From Balamuthia mandrillaris (Eukaryota; Discosea; Longamoebia; Balamuthiidae), in contig JAVKOQ010000233.1 of assembly GCA_031835245.1 (NCBI GenBank), positions 1 through 40,000 of the forward strand: a DNA stretch of 40,000 bases, written 5' to 3'. The position numbers and the translations under genes are program-made. The notes under the pieces were generated by a model. It worked only from the letters and a program-made list of their open reading frames with translations, was not told the origin of the DNA and did not search any database. This document shows, piece by piece, positions 10,879 through 20,949 of the stretch (position 1 is the stretch's first letter; every line of letters begins with the position of its first letter).

Positions 10879-11968
10879 TTATCTTCTCTGTTTCTTTTGA
10901 AAGAAGAACCTTATTAGAGAGAGATGGAAGAGACCTACGAGGATGACCTGCTCAGTACAAACACACGTGAAGCATGTCGTTACAAAAGAAAAGAACAGTG
11001 TAATACTAACTTGAAGCTTGTGTATGTTGTGTAAGAACAGGACACGAGGAAGCAATAATGCTAACTCTGCTTTCTTTTCTTGGCCCCAAAGCCTGGAGCT
11101 GGAAAGAGAGTCTTCTAGTACTCGTATATTAAGCTGTAGCAGTCCTGTTTGAAGTTCATTATGCATCAAGTCATTGACTAACATCTCTGGGGACTAGAAC
11201 TAGAGGTGAGATAAAATAAAATACATTTGAAAAAAAAAAGAGATACATACAAAGCAAGGCAGTTCAAACAACATACTTCTTCTGCAGATGTTGCTCTGTT
11301 GTACAATTTTATCTCTGATCTCTCCCTTTGGCAGCTTTGTAACTATCTGCCCGATGTCCAGGTAATCCTGTGTTGTTTTCATTTGTCCTAAAGTAACAGA
11401 GCCTCACTTTCCAAAGCATCACATACACCATGCCTTCATGCTAGACCAACTGGCTTGCGAGTTTGTTAATAATGCCTTGGCAGGAAGGTCAGAGGAGCAA
11501 CAGATGACCTTCACTTTAACATGAATGTACTCATTGGTGTATCTGTTCCAAACCTTCACTCCTTCCGCTAACCTCTTCTGCAACTCATTTCTGTAAGGTG
11601 CAAAAAAGCACTCCTGACCATATTGCTTCAACAAGCATGTTGACAAAAGCGCTAATGTCCACCAATTCAGTATGTCGCTTTGAACCTAAAAACAAACAAG
11701 CATAACAGGGGGAAAAGAAGAGGAACAAAATAATCAACATAAGCTCAATGAGATGAAGCATAAACAGAACTCACTTTGTTCCTATAATTCAAAGGAATCA
11801 CTCAAAGGGCACTAAGCTTGCTCTTTGATGCTTCAGTGAACTAGTTGTCATGGAAGTGACAAAGATAAACAACGGTGACCATAGGAGAAGAAAAAAGAGT
11901 GAGGCAGTGCTGGAGAGAGAGAAAGAGAGAGAGAAAGAGAAAGAGAGAGAGAAAGAGAAAAAGAGAGA

Positions 11969-12006
<38 letters not shown>

Positions 12007-13057
12007 AAGAGAGAAAGAGAGAAAGAGAGAGAGAGAGAGAGAAAGAGATGGAGAGAGGAAGAAAGAGATTGAGAGAAACAGGGAGAGAAGAATGAGCAAA
12101 GAGGGAAAGTGAGAAAAAGAGAAAGAAAGAGGGAAAAAAAAGAGCCTCTGCTCATGACAGAGAAACATAGAGAGAGAGACAAAGAGAGACAAAGAGAGGG
12201 TTGATACCTTTGCGGGGTTATAATCATCAAAAAACAGCAGCAGCACCACATTCCATGGATTATCTCTCAACAAAGACTCCTCCTTCCACGCTTTGTACCC
12301 AAAGATATCCTCTCTTTTTGCTTCTTCTGATGCTTCCCTCCAGTATCCCAATTCTGCTGCTAAGACGGGGTGGTTGAATGCTTGTTTTAAGTGCCATTCT
12401 ATCAGTAGAAAAGATCCAGTAAGATAGCACTCAACAGAAGGGGAAGATGTGTACAAGAAGGGTGCCGCAAAAGGAATCAAAGTTCCGCCATGATGGTTTA
12501 GCGTCTCCTGTAGCTTACAAAGATGATAGTCAGAGGTGTTGACACTTTCCCAAAGCTCCGTTCCTTCCCTTGCCAATCCAAGTATCTCTGTCAACTCTGC
12601 TCTACTCAACCCAAACCTCACTGCAAGTTTGATCCACTTCATCAAATATAGATCCTCTGGGGACTCACCAAGTTCTCTTTCTTCCCTTGGCCCAAAGTAT
12701 GGAGGCTCTGTTGGTCCTTTACAAGCTCTCTCGCAACATTTCTCCACATCTAAAGCAAATTTCTTGTACGCTATTTGCTCCTCATTATCTCTTCTCTCGT
12801 CTCTAGGTCAAGTTCATGTAGCTGCCCCTCTGCAAACCTATCATCACAGTCAATACTTGCCTCGTCTTCTTCGCTGGCCACCTCTACGTCTTCCCTTCTC
12901 CCTGACGTGTTCTCATCCTCTTCAAAATGCTGTTCGTCTTCTCTATTCTCATCTAGAGCAATTGGATATCCAAATTCTGCCCATTCGCTTCTACTAAAAC
13001 ATTCATATGGCAGTTCCTTTTGCATTTTGATGTTTTTTTTGTTAGTCTCTCTCTCTC

Positions 13058-13100
<43 letters not shown>

Positions 13101-13215
13101 TCATTGCTGACTTTCTTTTTGCCTAGATCAGTAACTGGTGGATCATCAGGTGCCACCTTTATGTGGTGTTTGAACTGCTCCGAACACTTTGTCCGATCAC
13201 ACTCCTTTTAAGGCA
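10879..13215 (-). mobile_element. Decayed CACTA/Tnp2-type DNA transposon remnant
   Basis: Minus-strand pieces line up in the order of a Tnp2-like transposase. First comes a Cys/His N-terminal piece near 13125-13215, then an acidic stretch (12771-13025). A segment ending LLLFFDDYNP (12208-12770) recalls the family's L-F-D-D box. A further exon (11419-11688) carries SSDLPAKALLTN, like the family's D-x-P-A motif. The next (11200-11382) carries RRSMLFELPCF, resembling the KKSIFFELPYW box, and the next (10879-11184) carries NDLMHNEL, resembling LDVMH. Stops interrupt the reading between the L-F-D-D and D-x-P-A parts, and the frame changes between 12771-13025 and the following piece, so it looks inactive. 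A GA-rich tract fills an intron. The family call rests on motifs alone. Confidence 0.5.
11908..12195. repeat. GA-rich microsatellite inside the transposase remnant
   Basis: Imperfect GAGA/GAAA repeats over about 290 bp fall in the inferred minus-strand intron that begins with a GTATCA donor at 12207. Confidence 0.85.
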
Positions 13216-13270
13216 GACCAAACACCTCTGAACACTTCCGAACACCTCCAAACAGTGTTCAGTCACCCGC
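13150..13270. repeat. Clustered GAACAC/AAACACC motifs beside the transposon
   Basis: At least four direct copies of a GAACACYT/CAAACACC-like octamer and at least one inverted copy (GGTGTTTG) cluster just outside the transposase N-terminus and next to the copy-2 boundary. CACTA elements commonly carry such subterminal motif arrays; that this is one end of the element is inference. I did not find a matching array at the other end. Confidence 0.4.
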
Positions 13271-13276
13271 CAGAGT

Positions 13277-14806
13277 ATACAGTTATTGCTCCAGAGCTAG
13301 TTACCAAAGAAGCATTTCACAATCTATCCCCAGATGCTTTGCAACAATCCAACTGGTCTGCAGATACCAACTATCAGAGTTTTATTCATGCTGTTCACCA
13401 ATGGTTTGTTTGTGTGTTGTTTGTTTGTTTTGTTTGCATAGTATCCACCACCATCACCACTATCTATCTATCTATTTATCCATTTATCTATCCAGTCAGT
13501 CATGGCTTGTTTGTTTGCTTGCTTGCTTGCATTCAAAAATGCACCCTTAGACCTAGCACTCAGCTAGAACGCACAGGTTTATTGTGGCAGTAGCAACATT
13601 CATAGTCTAAACAATAATTGTTATGATTGGTCTTGGTTCATTTGTTCTTCTTTTGACATTCACTCACACTTTGTTTTTTGTCTCTTTTCCCTTTTTCTTT
13701 CTTTTCCTCTTTCTTTCTCTTGCTTTCTCTTTCTCTTTCTCTTGCTCTTTCTTTCTTTCTTGCTTTCTCTTTCTCTCTTCTTCTTTTACACTGCTTCTTT
13801 AGGTGGTTCATGAAACGAACAGATTTGCCAACCAAAGATCAACAAATACGATTTTATCACTCCTTGTGGCTTGAATGTTGTACCACTTGGGTAGAAAATC
13901 ATCCAGATGAGTTTGATAAGGATGTGCTAGCTGAAGCTGCAGCCACATATGAGGCCAAAAACAAATCTCCTCTTCGTTGGCCCAATATTCATTGCCAGCT
14001 GTGCCGTCAACACATCTCTGGCATTCTACAAAGCTTTTTCAGTGGCTTGAATGAGCTGGTGGATGAGTTTGTAGCTCCTATACTTCCCAAGTTAGTCAAC
14101 AGATCACCCATTCACAAAGCATTCCTCACCCCTCATCAAGAGCAATCATCCTCCTCACTTGCTTCTCTCAACAATGACGATGACAAGAGTCCTGACTCAA
14201 AAAAACAAACACCATGACGACAACGACTTTGCAGAGCACTTCAGTGACAACAATTGTTATCCAGTCGACTCAAATATTGGAAGAATGGCCATCAGCAACA
14301 AATCACTTGGCAGGCACCAGAAATCCATAGACTTGTCACTTGGCGCTTGCTTGATAAATGGTCTTGGTTGGAGATTGCCACACACTTACCTACCCAACAT
14401 CGAACCAACAATGATTGCTAAGATAAATGATGCAATCTCCTTACAGAATTCTTCAACAATCTGGATGCTTTGAAGGCTAAATACTTGGTGGCCCACGATA
14501 AGGATTTTGACAAATCAGATGATAATGATAATGACAATACTTCCTCTCCATCATCATCTCCTATTTCTACTATCACTACCGTTATATCCATCTTGGATGA
14601 AGAGAAAGAGACAAAGGAGAATGATGATGATGATGATGATATAATGATTATATTTTATTAGATTATATAAGTATTCCTATACAAAAATTGAAAAAATTGC
14701 TACTTAGACCCACTTTATCTATTAGACTTATAGACTTAGAGTTTTATAGAATGAACCATGGGGAATTGAATGCTGTAGGTTCTGAGTACCTGCCCCTAAC
14801 CTAGAT
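13277..14806 (+). repeat. Segmental duplication, copy 2 (decayed)
   Basis: Second copy of 9140-10716. The first exon equivalent is nearly unchanged. The second exon equivalent carries many transitions, about twenty of them at parental CpG sites that became TpG or CpA. Confidence 0.9.
13283..14661 (+). pseudogene. Partial duplicate of the two 3' exons of the recombinase/SANT gene
   Basis: Equivalent exons are about 13283-13403 and 13803-14661, with the intron between them kept. The block has no upstream exons or promoter of its own. Its reading frame is closed early by a CpG-type transition at the start of the basic region before the SANT-like domain, so it cannot encode the full C-terminus. 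The acidic Asp-rich tail is still readable further on. This is a fragmentary copy of a host-type gene. Whether it is transcribed by read-through cannot be told. Confidence 0.75.
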
Positions 14807-16200
14807 AGGTATTATGGGAGAGTGGTATAACATTGCAAACAGTGTGGGTATTCATTCTGGGCATAAATTGAGTCCAGCTGAATAATGTAGCCCATTTGTT
14901 TGTTGTAGTCATAGACCACGTTAGGTAGGACGTTGTTTTTTTTTTGATTGCATTCTTGTTGCTGTAAAGATTACTGAGGAAGTTGATTTTTTTTCTTCAC
15001 CAGAAGGTTTTTGTTGGTGAAAGGAAATTACTGTCATTGTCTTTGTTGAGTTTGTTGGATCTGCTTGATAGTACGTTTTCCATGAGCTTCATGGTAATGT
15101 AAATGTTGTAGGTAAAGGGAGGTCATTCACTTTTTCTGTGTGCATTTATTGATCAAAAAGAGTTAATGGCAATCTTTTCAACAAGCAAGCAACTTTGAAC
15201 TATCTACCAAGCTCCAAAGCTTGACTTCAACTGATTGTGGCTTTCATTTAATAACCACTTTATACCAACATCTAGCTTTGGTTACAACTAACAATTCATT
15301 CATAATAACATCTTTGACGTATTTCCAATAATGTTGAAAGTAGTTATTAAGGTGGTTGATGAAGTCATTGATGTCCACTTAAAAAGATGACTTGAGCTCA
15401 TGGTACTGATCATAGCCCATTGTCCTTTGGATAAATTCATTTCCCCAAAAAATGAATCACTTTTTCCAATAATTAGATTCCTGTCAAGCAAGTGCAAAGC
15501 TCATAATGAGGACAACAGAAAGAAAGCAAAGGAAGGAGCAGCAGGTGAAGGCAGTAAGCTTATGGTGGCTTCAAGTGCTTGTCTGGGGTTGTTGTTTGGC
15601 CTGTGCTTGCAATGCTGCTTTTTCTTAAGAGTGGGAAAGAATGTACTGCTCAAGAAAATCAGAGAAGAAAAGCATAAAGATACCCTTGCATGTTTTTGCA
15701 GTGTCAGGTGGATCCTGGAATGGTTGTTTAACCAGGAAAAGAGGCCAACGCTTTCTCTTCTATTGACCAGCCATGGTTTTCCCTCCATTTTCTGTCTTCT
15801 TCAGCAATCCGTTGCCTTTTGAGGGCTGCTTTTTAGTGGCGATCTTCTACTCTTTTTTCTTTTTCATTCTCTTTTTGCTTCTCTTTTTCAAGTTGTTAGG
15901 TGTGTTTTTTTTGTGCTTTCATAAAACAAGACGCTTTATTGTAGGCTACTCATGGCCAACAGCAAGCAGCACAGTTTCCAGGCTTCTTTATTGATGTTTG
16001 TTTCTTTATCTCCATCTTTTTGTTTGTCTTTGTTTGCTTTGCTACTCGTGTTGCTATGGTAACATTCATTTTTCTTCATGACGACACAAAAGAAACCATG
16101 TCCAGCAGAAATTCCTAAGCAAAATCGAGCTGTGAAAATTCGAAATTGTTGTGGGAGGTAGCCCAAAAATACGTCATAATTTTATTGCAAAGCTGTATTA
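14807..16200. other. Intergenic stretch without a recognised gene
   Basis: About 1.4 kb, mostly AT-rich. It holds a 140-codon plus-strand open frame at 15400-15822 and a 95-codon minus-strand frame at 15501-15788. Neither shows a domain, biased composition or convincing splice context, so neither is called. T-rich runs occur near 14936 and 15850-15920. Confidence 0.5.
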
Positions 16201-16224
16201 TCACAAGGCCAAAAGTTTGAAAGG

Positions 16225-19200
16225 ATGTGGCGACATGGAGGGGTGATGGCCAGGGGCGTGCACAGGAGACCCTTTCCCCTCCCTGCTTCCCTGCACTTTC
16301 CCGTCTCTTCTCTTCCTTTCCCTCCTGTCCGCCACTTCTATCCCTCTCTCCTCTCTCCTGGTACATTTTTGTTTCCTTCTTCTATCACTCTACTTCCACT
16401 TTTGCACTGCTCACACTCTCTCTAACCACAACCAACCAAAACAGCGGAAGGCAAAGTGGAGGACAAACGGAGGAATCCAGAAGAGCAGCACCGGCCCAGC
16501 AGCAGCAGCAGCAGCAGGAGGAGGAGCAGGGTGGCAGGGAGGACAGAAAGCAAGGAGGCCAGCAGGAGGAGGGAGGAGAGGCATGCAGGACAAGAGCAAC
16601 TGCAAACGCTGACACAAGGAGGAGGAAGAGGAGGAGGAGGAGACCGCCTGGAAGCAGGAGCGGTGAAGAGAGTGTTGGAGGAGATGGAAAGGGAAGGAGA
16701 GAGAGCGGGAGAGAAGGTCCTCTTGGCCCTGTTGGAACGATGCAAGCAGGAGAGGAATCTCAAGGCCAGCCAGAGGGTGCACGCCCACCTCCTTCACCTC
16801 TCTTCTGACCAGGGGGTGTTTTCCCGCCTGGCGGCCTCTCTGATCAGCGCGTATGGGGCATGTGGTCGGTTGGACCTGGCCCGTGAAGTCTTCCACCACC
16901 ACCACCACCACCACCACAAGCAGCAACAACAAGAACAACAACAACAACAACAAGAGCGAGGCAAGAGGGAGAAAGGGGGAGCGGCGATGTGGAATGCCAT
17001 GATGCAAGCGTGCACACAATGTGGGGATGGGCAGGAAGCCTTGCAGCTGTTCCAAGAAATGGAGGAGGCCGGCGTTCCAGCAGACCCCTTCACCTTCTCC
17101 ATTGTTCTCAAGGCCTGTGGAATGATGAAGGATGTGGAGACAGGCAAGCGAGTGCATAGGGAGCTGCTGCGCTGTGGCTCCTTGAGTCTCTTTGAGGCAA
17201 ACGCTCTGATCACCATGTATGGCAAGTGTGGGAAGATGGAGGAGGCACGTGCGGTGTTCCAAGGGATGAAGGAACGAGATGTGGTGACCTGGAACACCAT
17301 GATTGCAGCAGCCACCCAAAGCGGTCATGGACAGGAGGCCTTGCAGCTGTTCCAAGAGATGCGGCAGGCAGGTGTGGCAGCAGACGCCTTCACCTTCCCC
17401 AGTGTGCTGAAGGCCTGTGGGATGGTGGAAGACTTGGAGATGGGCAAGCGAGTGCATGCTGAGGTGCTGCGAAGGGGCTTGCAAGGAAACATCGTTCTTT
17501 GCAATGCTCTGATCAGCATGTATAGCACTTGCAGGAGAATGGAGGAGGCACGTGCGGTGTTCCAAGGGATGAAGAAACGAGATGTGGTGACCTGGAACAC
17601 CATGATTGCAGCAGCCACCCAAAGCGGTCATGGACAGGAGGCCTTGCAGCTGTTCCAAGAGATGCGGCAGGCAGGTGTGGCAGCAGACGCCTTCACCTTC
17701 CCCAGTGTGCTGAAGGCCTGTGGGATGGTGGAAGACTTAGAGATGGGCAAGCGAGTGCATGCTGAGGTGCTGCGAAGGGGCTTGCAAGGAAACATCGTTC
17801 TTTGCAATGCTCTGATCAGCATGTATAGCACTTGCAGGAGCATGGAGGAGGCACGTGCGGTGTTCCAAGGGATGAAGAAACGAGATGTGATGACCTGGAA
17901 CACCATGATTGCAGCAGCCACCCAAAGCGGTCATGGACAGGAGGCCTTGCAGCTGTTCCAAGAGATGCAGCAGGCAGGCGTGGCAACAGACGCCATCACC
18001 TTCGCTGCGGTGCTGAAGGCCTGTGGGATGATGGAGGATGTGGAGATGGGCAAGCGAGTGCATGCTGAGATGCTGCGCCGCGGCTCCTTGAGCACCCCAG
18101 AGGCAAACGCTCTGATCACCATGTATGGCACTTGCGGGAGAATGGAGGAGGCACATGCGGTGTTCCAAGGGATGAAGGAACGAGATGTGGTGACCTGGAC
18201 CACCATGATTGCAGCAGCCACCCAAAGCGGTCGTGGACAGGAGGCCTTGCAGCTGTTCCAAGAGATGCAGCAGGCAGGCGTGGTAGCAAACGCCTTCACC
18301 TTCTCCAGTGTGCTGAAGGCCTGTTGGATGAGGAAGGATATGGAGATGGGCAAGCGAGTGCATGCTGAGGTGCTGCGAAGGGGCTTGCACGCGGATCCCA
18401 TCCTTTCCACCGCCCTCATCAACTTTTATGACACTTGCGGGAGAATGGAAGAGGTGCGTGCAGTGTTCCAAGGGATGAAGGACCGGGACGAGATGACCTG
18501 GACCACCATGATTGCAGGGGAAACCCAAAGCGGCCACGGCGAGGAAGCCTTGCAGCTGTTCCAAGAGATGCAGCAGGCAGGCGTGGCAGCAAACGCCATC
18601 ACCTTCGCTGCAGTGCTGAAGGCCTGTGGGATGATGGAGGATGTGGAGATGGGCAAGCGAGTGCATGCTGAGATGCTGCGCCGCGGCTCCTTGAGCATCC
18701 CAGAGTCAAATGCTTTGATCACCATGTATGGCAAGTGTGGGAAAATTGAGGAGGCACGTGCGGTGTTCCAAGGGATGAAAGAACGAGACGTGGTGACCTG
18801 GAGCGCCATGATTGCAGCAGCCACCCAAAGCGGTCATGGACAGGAGGCCTTGCAGCTGTTCCAAGAGATGCAGCAGGCAGGCGTGGCAACAGACGCCTTC
18901 ACCTTCCCCAGTGTGCTGAAGGCCTGTGGGATGGTGGAAGACTTGGAGATGGGCAAGCGAGTGCATGCTGAGGTGCTGCGAAGGGGCTTGCAAGGAAACA
19001 TCGTTCTTTGCAATGCTCTGATCAGCATGTATAGCACTTGCAGGAGCATGGAGGAGGCACGTGCGGTGTTCCAAGGGATGAAGAAACGAGATGTGATGAC
19101 CTGGAACACCATGATTGCAGCAGCCACCCAAAGCGGCCACGGCGAGGAAGCCTTGCAGCTGTTCCAAGAAATGGAGGAGGCCGGCGTTCCAGCAGACCCC

Positions 19201-19542
19201 TTCACCTTCTCCATTGTTCTCAAGGCCTGTGGAATGATGAAGGATGTGGAGACAGGCAAGCGAGTGCATAGGGAGCTGCTGCGCTGTGGCTCCTTGAGTC
19301 TCTTTGAGGCAAACGCTCTGATCACCATGTATGGCAAGTGTGGGAAGATGGAGGAGGCACGTGCGGTGTTCCAAGGGATGAAGGAACGAGATGTGGTGAC
19401 CTGGAACACCATGATTGCAGCAGCCACCCAAAGCGGTCATGGACAGGAGGCCTTGCAGCTGTTCCAAGAGATGCAGCAGGCCGGGATGGAGCCAAGGATG
19501 TGGAGCAAGGGAAAAGAGCAGCAGAGCGAGCCATTGTATTGA
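16225..19542 (+). CDS. PLS-class pentatricopeptide repeat (PPR) protein, probably organellar
   Basis: PPR proteins bind organellar RNA one base per repeat. The main frame is open from 16426 but its first in-frame ATG is only at 16684. A spliced start fits better: exon 1 16225-16360, an 84-bp intron with GTACAT donor and a CTAAC branch-like site, exon 2 from 16445, giving 1,077 residues. Exon 1 encodes 45 residues rich in Arg, His and Ser with no Asp or Glu, as expected of a mitochondrial targeting peptide. After a low-complexity region with poly-His and poly-Gln come nine VTWN-type P motifs, spaced exactly 100 or 101 residues apart. Each unit is a P-L-S triad with motifs such as EALQLFQEM, TFPSVLKACG, GKRVHAE, NALISMY and EARAVFQGM. 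The C-terminus stops just after the last P motif with no E, E+ or DYW domain in frame. Confidence 0.85.
16990..19470 (+). repeat. Tandem 300/303-bp PPR coding repeats
   Basis: Trp-anchored units begin at 16990, 17290, 17593, 17896, 18196, 18499, 18799, 19102 and 19402. Two unit types differ by one codon at the L-motif end: a 100-residue type with GSLS and a 101-residue type with a GLQGN- or GLHAD-like stretch. Spacings run 300, 303, 303, 300, 303, 300, 303, 300. The unit starting at 19102 is nearly identical to the first unit over most of its length. Recent unequal exchange or conversion is likely. Confidence 0.9.
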
Positions 19543-19561
19543 ATCCAAAGGACGCTCACAA
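19484..19561 (+). pseudogene. Out-of-frame PPR E-motif remnant
   Basis: In a different frame from the PPR protein, the sequence encodes KDVEQGKRAAERAIVLNP followed by a short tail and a stop. This matches the start of the E motif that normally follows the last PPR in PLS-class proteins (pattern D-V-E-x-G-x-x-A-A-E-x-x-x-x-L-x-P). The annotated protein instead reads through it in another frame to its own stop. The gene has probably lost its E/DYW C-terminus. Confidence 0.6.
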
Positions 19562-20213
19562 ATGAAATGCCTTGAAGAACACAAATTCTTTGCGTTAGTC
19601 ATATCCATGCTTCCGTTTACTCTTCTCTCTTTATTATTCCCAACGTCAAGTTGACGAAAACAACTGTGTTAAAGGCAGGTTCTTGAGCGAAGACCTTCAT
19701 CCGCTAAGTCCTGGCAACGCTGATTGCAGTGGCCATCATGGAAACTTTGATGATGGAAAGAACATCCTCCATCCAAATCATCCTATAATGGCCGATGTGC
19801 ATGAGGCAGGTCCTGTTTGGCAGTACTTCTTCCTTCTACTTTCTCTCTGCTCTCCTTATCTGGTTCTCTCCTCTGAATGTTTGCAAACAACAAAAAAAAC
19901 TAGATGTGGGGGTGAACCAGCACCAGGAGCGGTGGTGATTGCCACTTAGGATGATGGACGCCAGTTTGTAGTGGTGCTGAGAAAAGAAACAAGCTACGGC
20001 ATGGTCGTGACAGTAAATGCGGGTTGTGAAGTAGCACCGAAGGACGGCAAGCGTCTCCTGGTAAATGCAATGATTTATGCTGCCCTTCAATCAGGAAGCA
20101 GACGCTAGTTTAGATAGCGACCGTCTGAGTGTTTGCAACAACAGAGCTCCTCTTCTTAGCTCTGTTTTCAATGTAACCTTTTTTAATATCAGAGAGAGAG
20201 AGAGAGAGAGAAT
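19562..20213. other. Intergenic stretch between PPR and phosphatase genes
   Basis: About 650 bp. An 88-codon plus-strand frame (19683-19949) with a hydrophobic middle has no recognisable domain and is not called. A GA run lies at 20191-20210, next to the end of the minus-strand phosphatase gene. Confidence 0.5.
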
Positions 20214-20930
20214 CTAGCAAAGAAATTGGGTGGCGATGGCAAGCTCAACGTTCCCCTGTGCCTCTTTGAGAGCAGCAACAGCTCTGTTACGTTCGCAGCC
20301 CATGCTGTATCAAAGAAAGTGAGGTGGCAGCTGGGACATGGGTGTGAGGGAGAGGTGAAAATAAACCTGATAAGGGCTTCTACATAGTATTCTTCAAAAG
20401 AAGCAGAACCAAAGATGTACTTATCCAACTCAACAAGCTGTTTCATGTAGCCTTTGTTTGGCCCAATGTTGGGCTTGCGTTGTTTCACCTGAAAGAAAGC
20501 CGTCCTTAGGTCCATCCCTTCAAACTGCATCAGATAAGATATCATGATGGAGGCTGACCGGCGAATACCCACTAGCTCGCCTTCGATCAGTTCTTGCATT
20601 GCCTCTCATCATAAAGGGAAGCGCTGTACCTTGGCAATGAACCAGCACTCGACGCCCCTCTTCTTTAACTTGGTCACTAGCATCACTCTTCTCAAAAAAG
20701 TTGGGGAGCTCCGACGTTGTGATATACTGAATGTTTAGCTTCTGCAATAGGGCCTTGTTTGACGCCGCTCGCGCGTTCCCCAAGTACAAATGGTCCAATA
20801 GGATCTCTGACACCACTTCTCGTGGTATCTCTGCCAAATCAACCTCCACAACTTCGCGCTCCATCTTTGCTTGTTCTCGTTTCTTGTTCGCCTTTGTCTT
20901 TCTTCCGTGGTCAAGGGCAGCACTGTACAT
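20214..20930 (-). CDS. Small dual-specificity phosphatase with C-terminal UBA domain
   Basis: Three exons in transcript order: 20930-20630, 20571-20367, 20304-20214, joined with matching phases to 198 residues. DUSPs remove phosphate from Ser/Thr/Tyr or other substrates. The N-terminal part has the family's ILLDHLYLGNARAAS stretch, then LNIQYITTSELPNFF. The signature reads HCQVGIRRSAS, keeping Cys-x5-Arg, and is split by the first intron right after HCQ. A typical C-terminal helix region follows (SYLMQF, then KQRKPNIGPNKGYMKQL). The last exon encodes a UBA-like ubiquitin-binding helix bundle, with MGCERNRAVAALKEAQGN then VELAIATQFLC. Between LPNFF and the RRVLVHC strand the protein is about 20-25 residues shorter than usual, which removes the loop holding the general-acid Asp. 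Activity may be impaired. The frame stays open upstream to 21053, but that would overlap the PARG-like remnant. Confidence 0.7.
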
Positions 20931-20949
20931 TCTCCGTAAAGTTCCCCGA

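Noticed and set aside
15400-15822. 140-codon plus-strand frame as a gene
   Set aside because: No recognisable domain, splice context or codon pattern; an antisense frame of similar length overlaps.
17226-19565. Repeated 78-codon plus-strand frames and long minus-strand frames over the PPR array
   Set aside because: They recur every 300-303 bp and are shadows of the PPR repeats, except for the last 26 codons, which encode the E-motif remnant.
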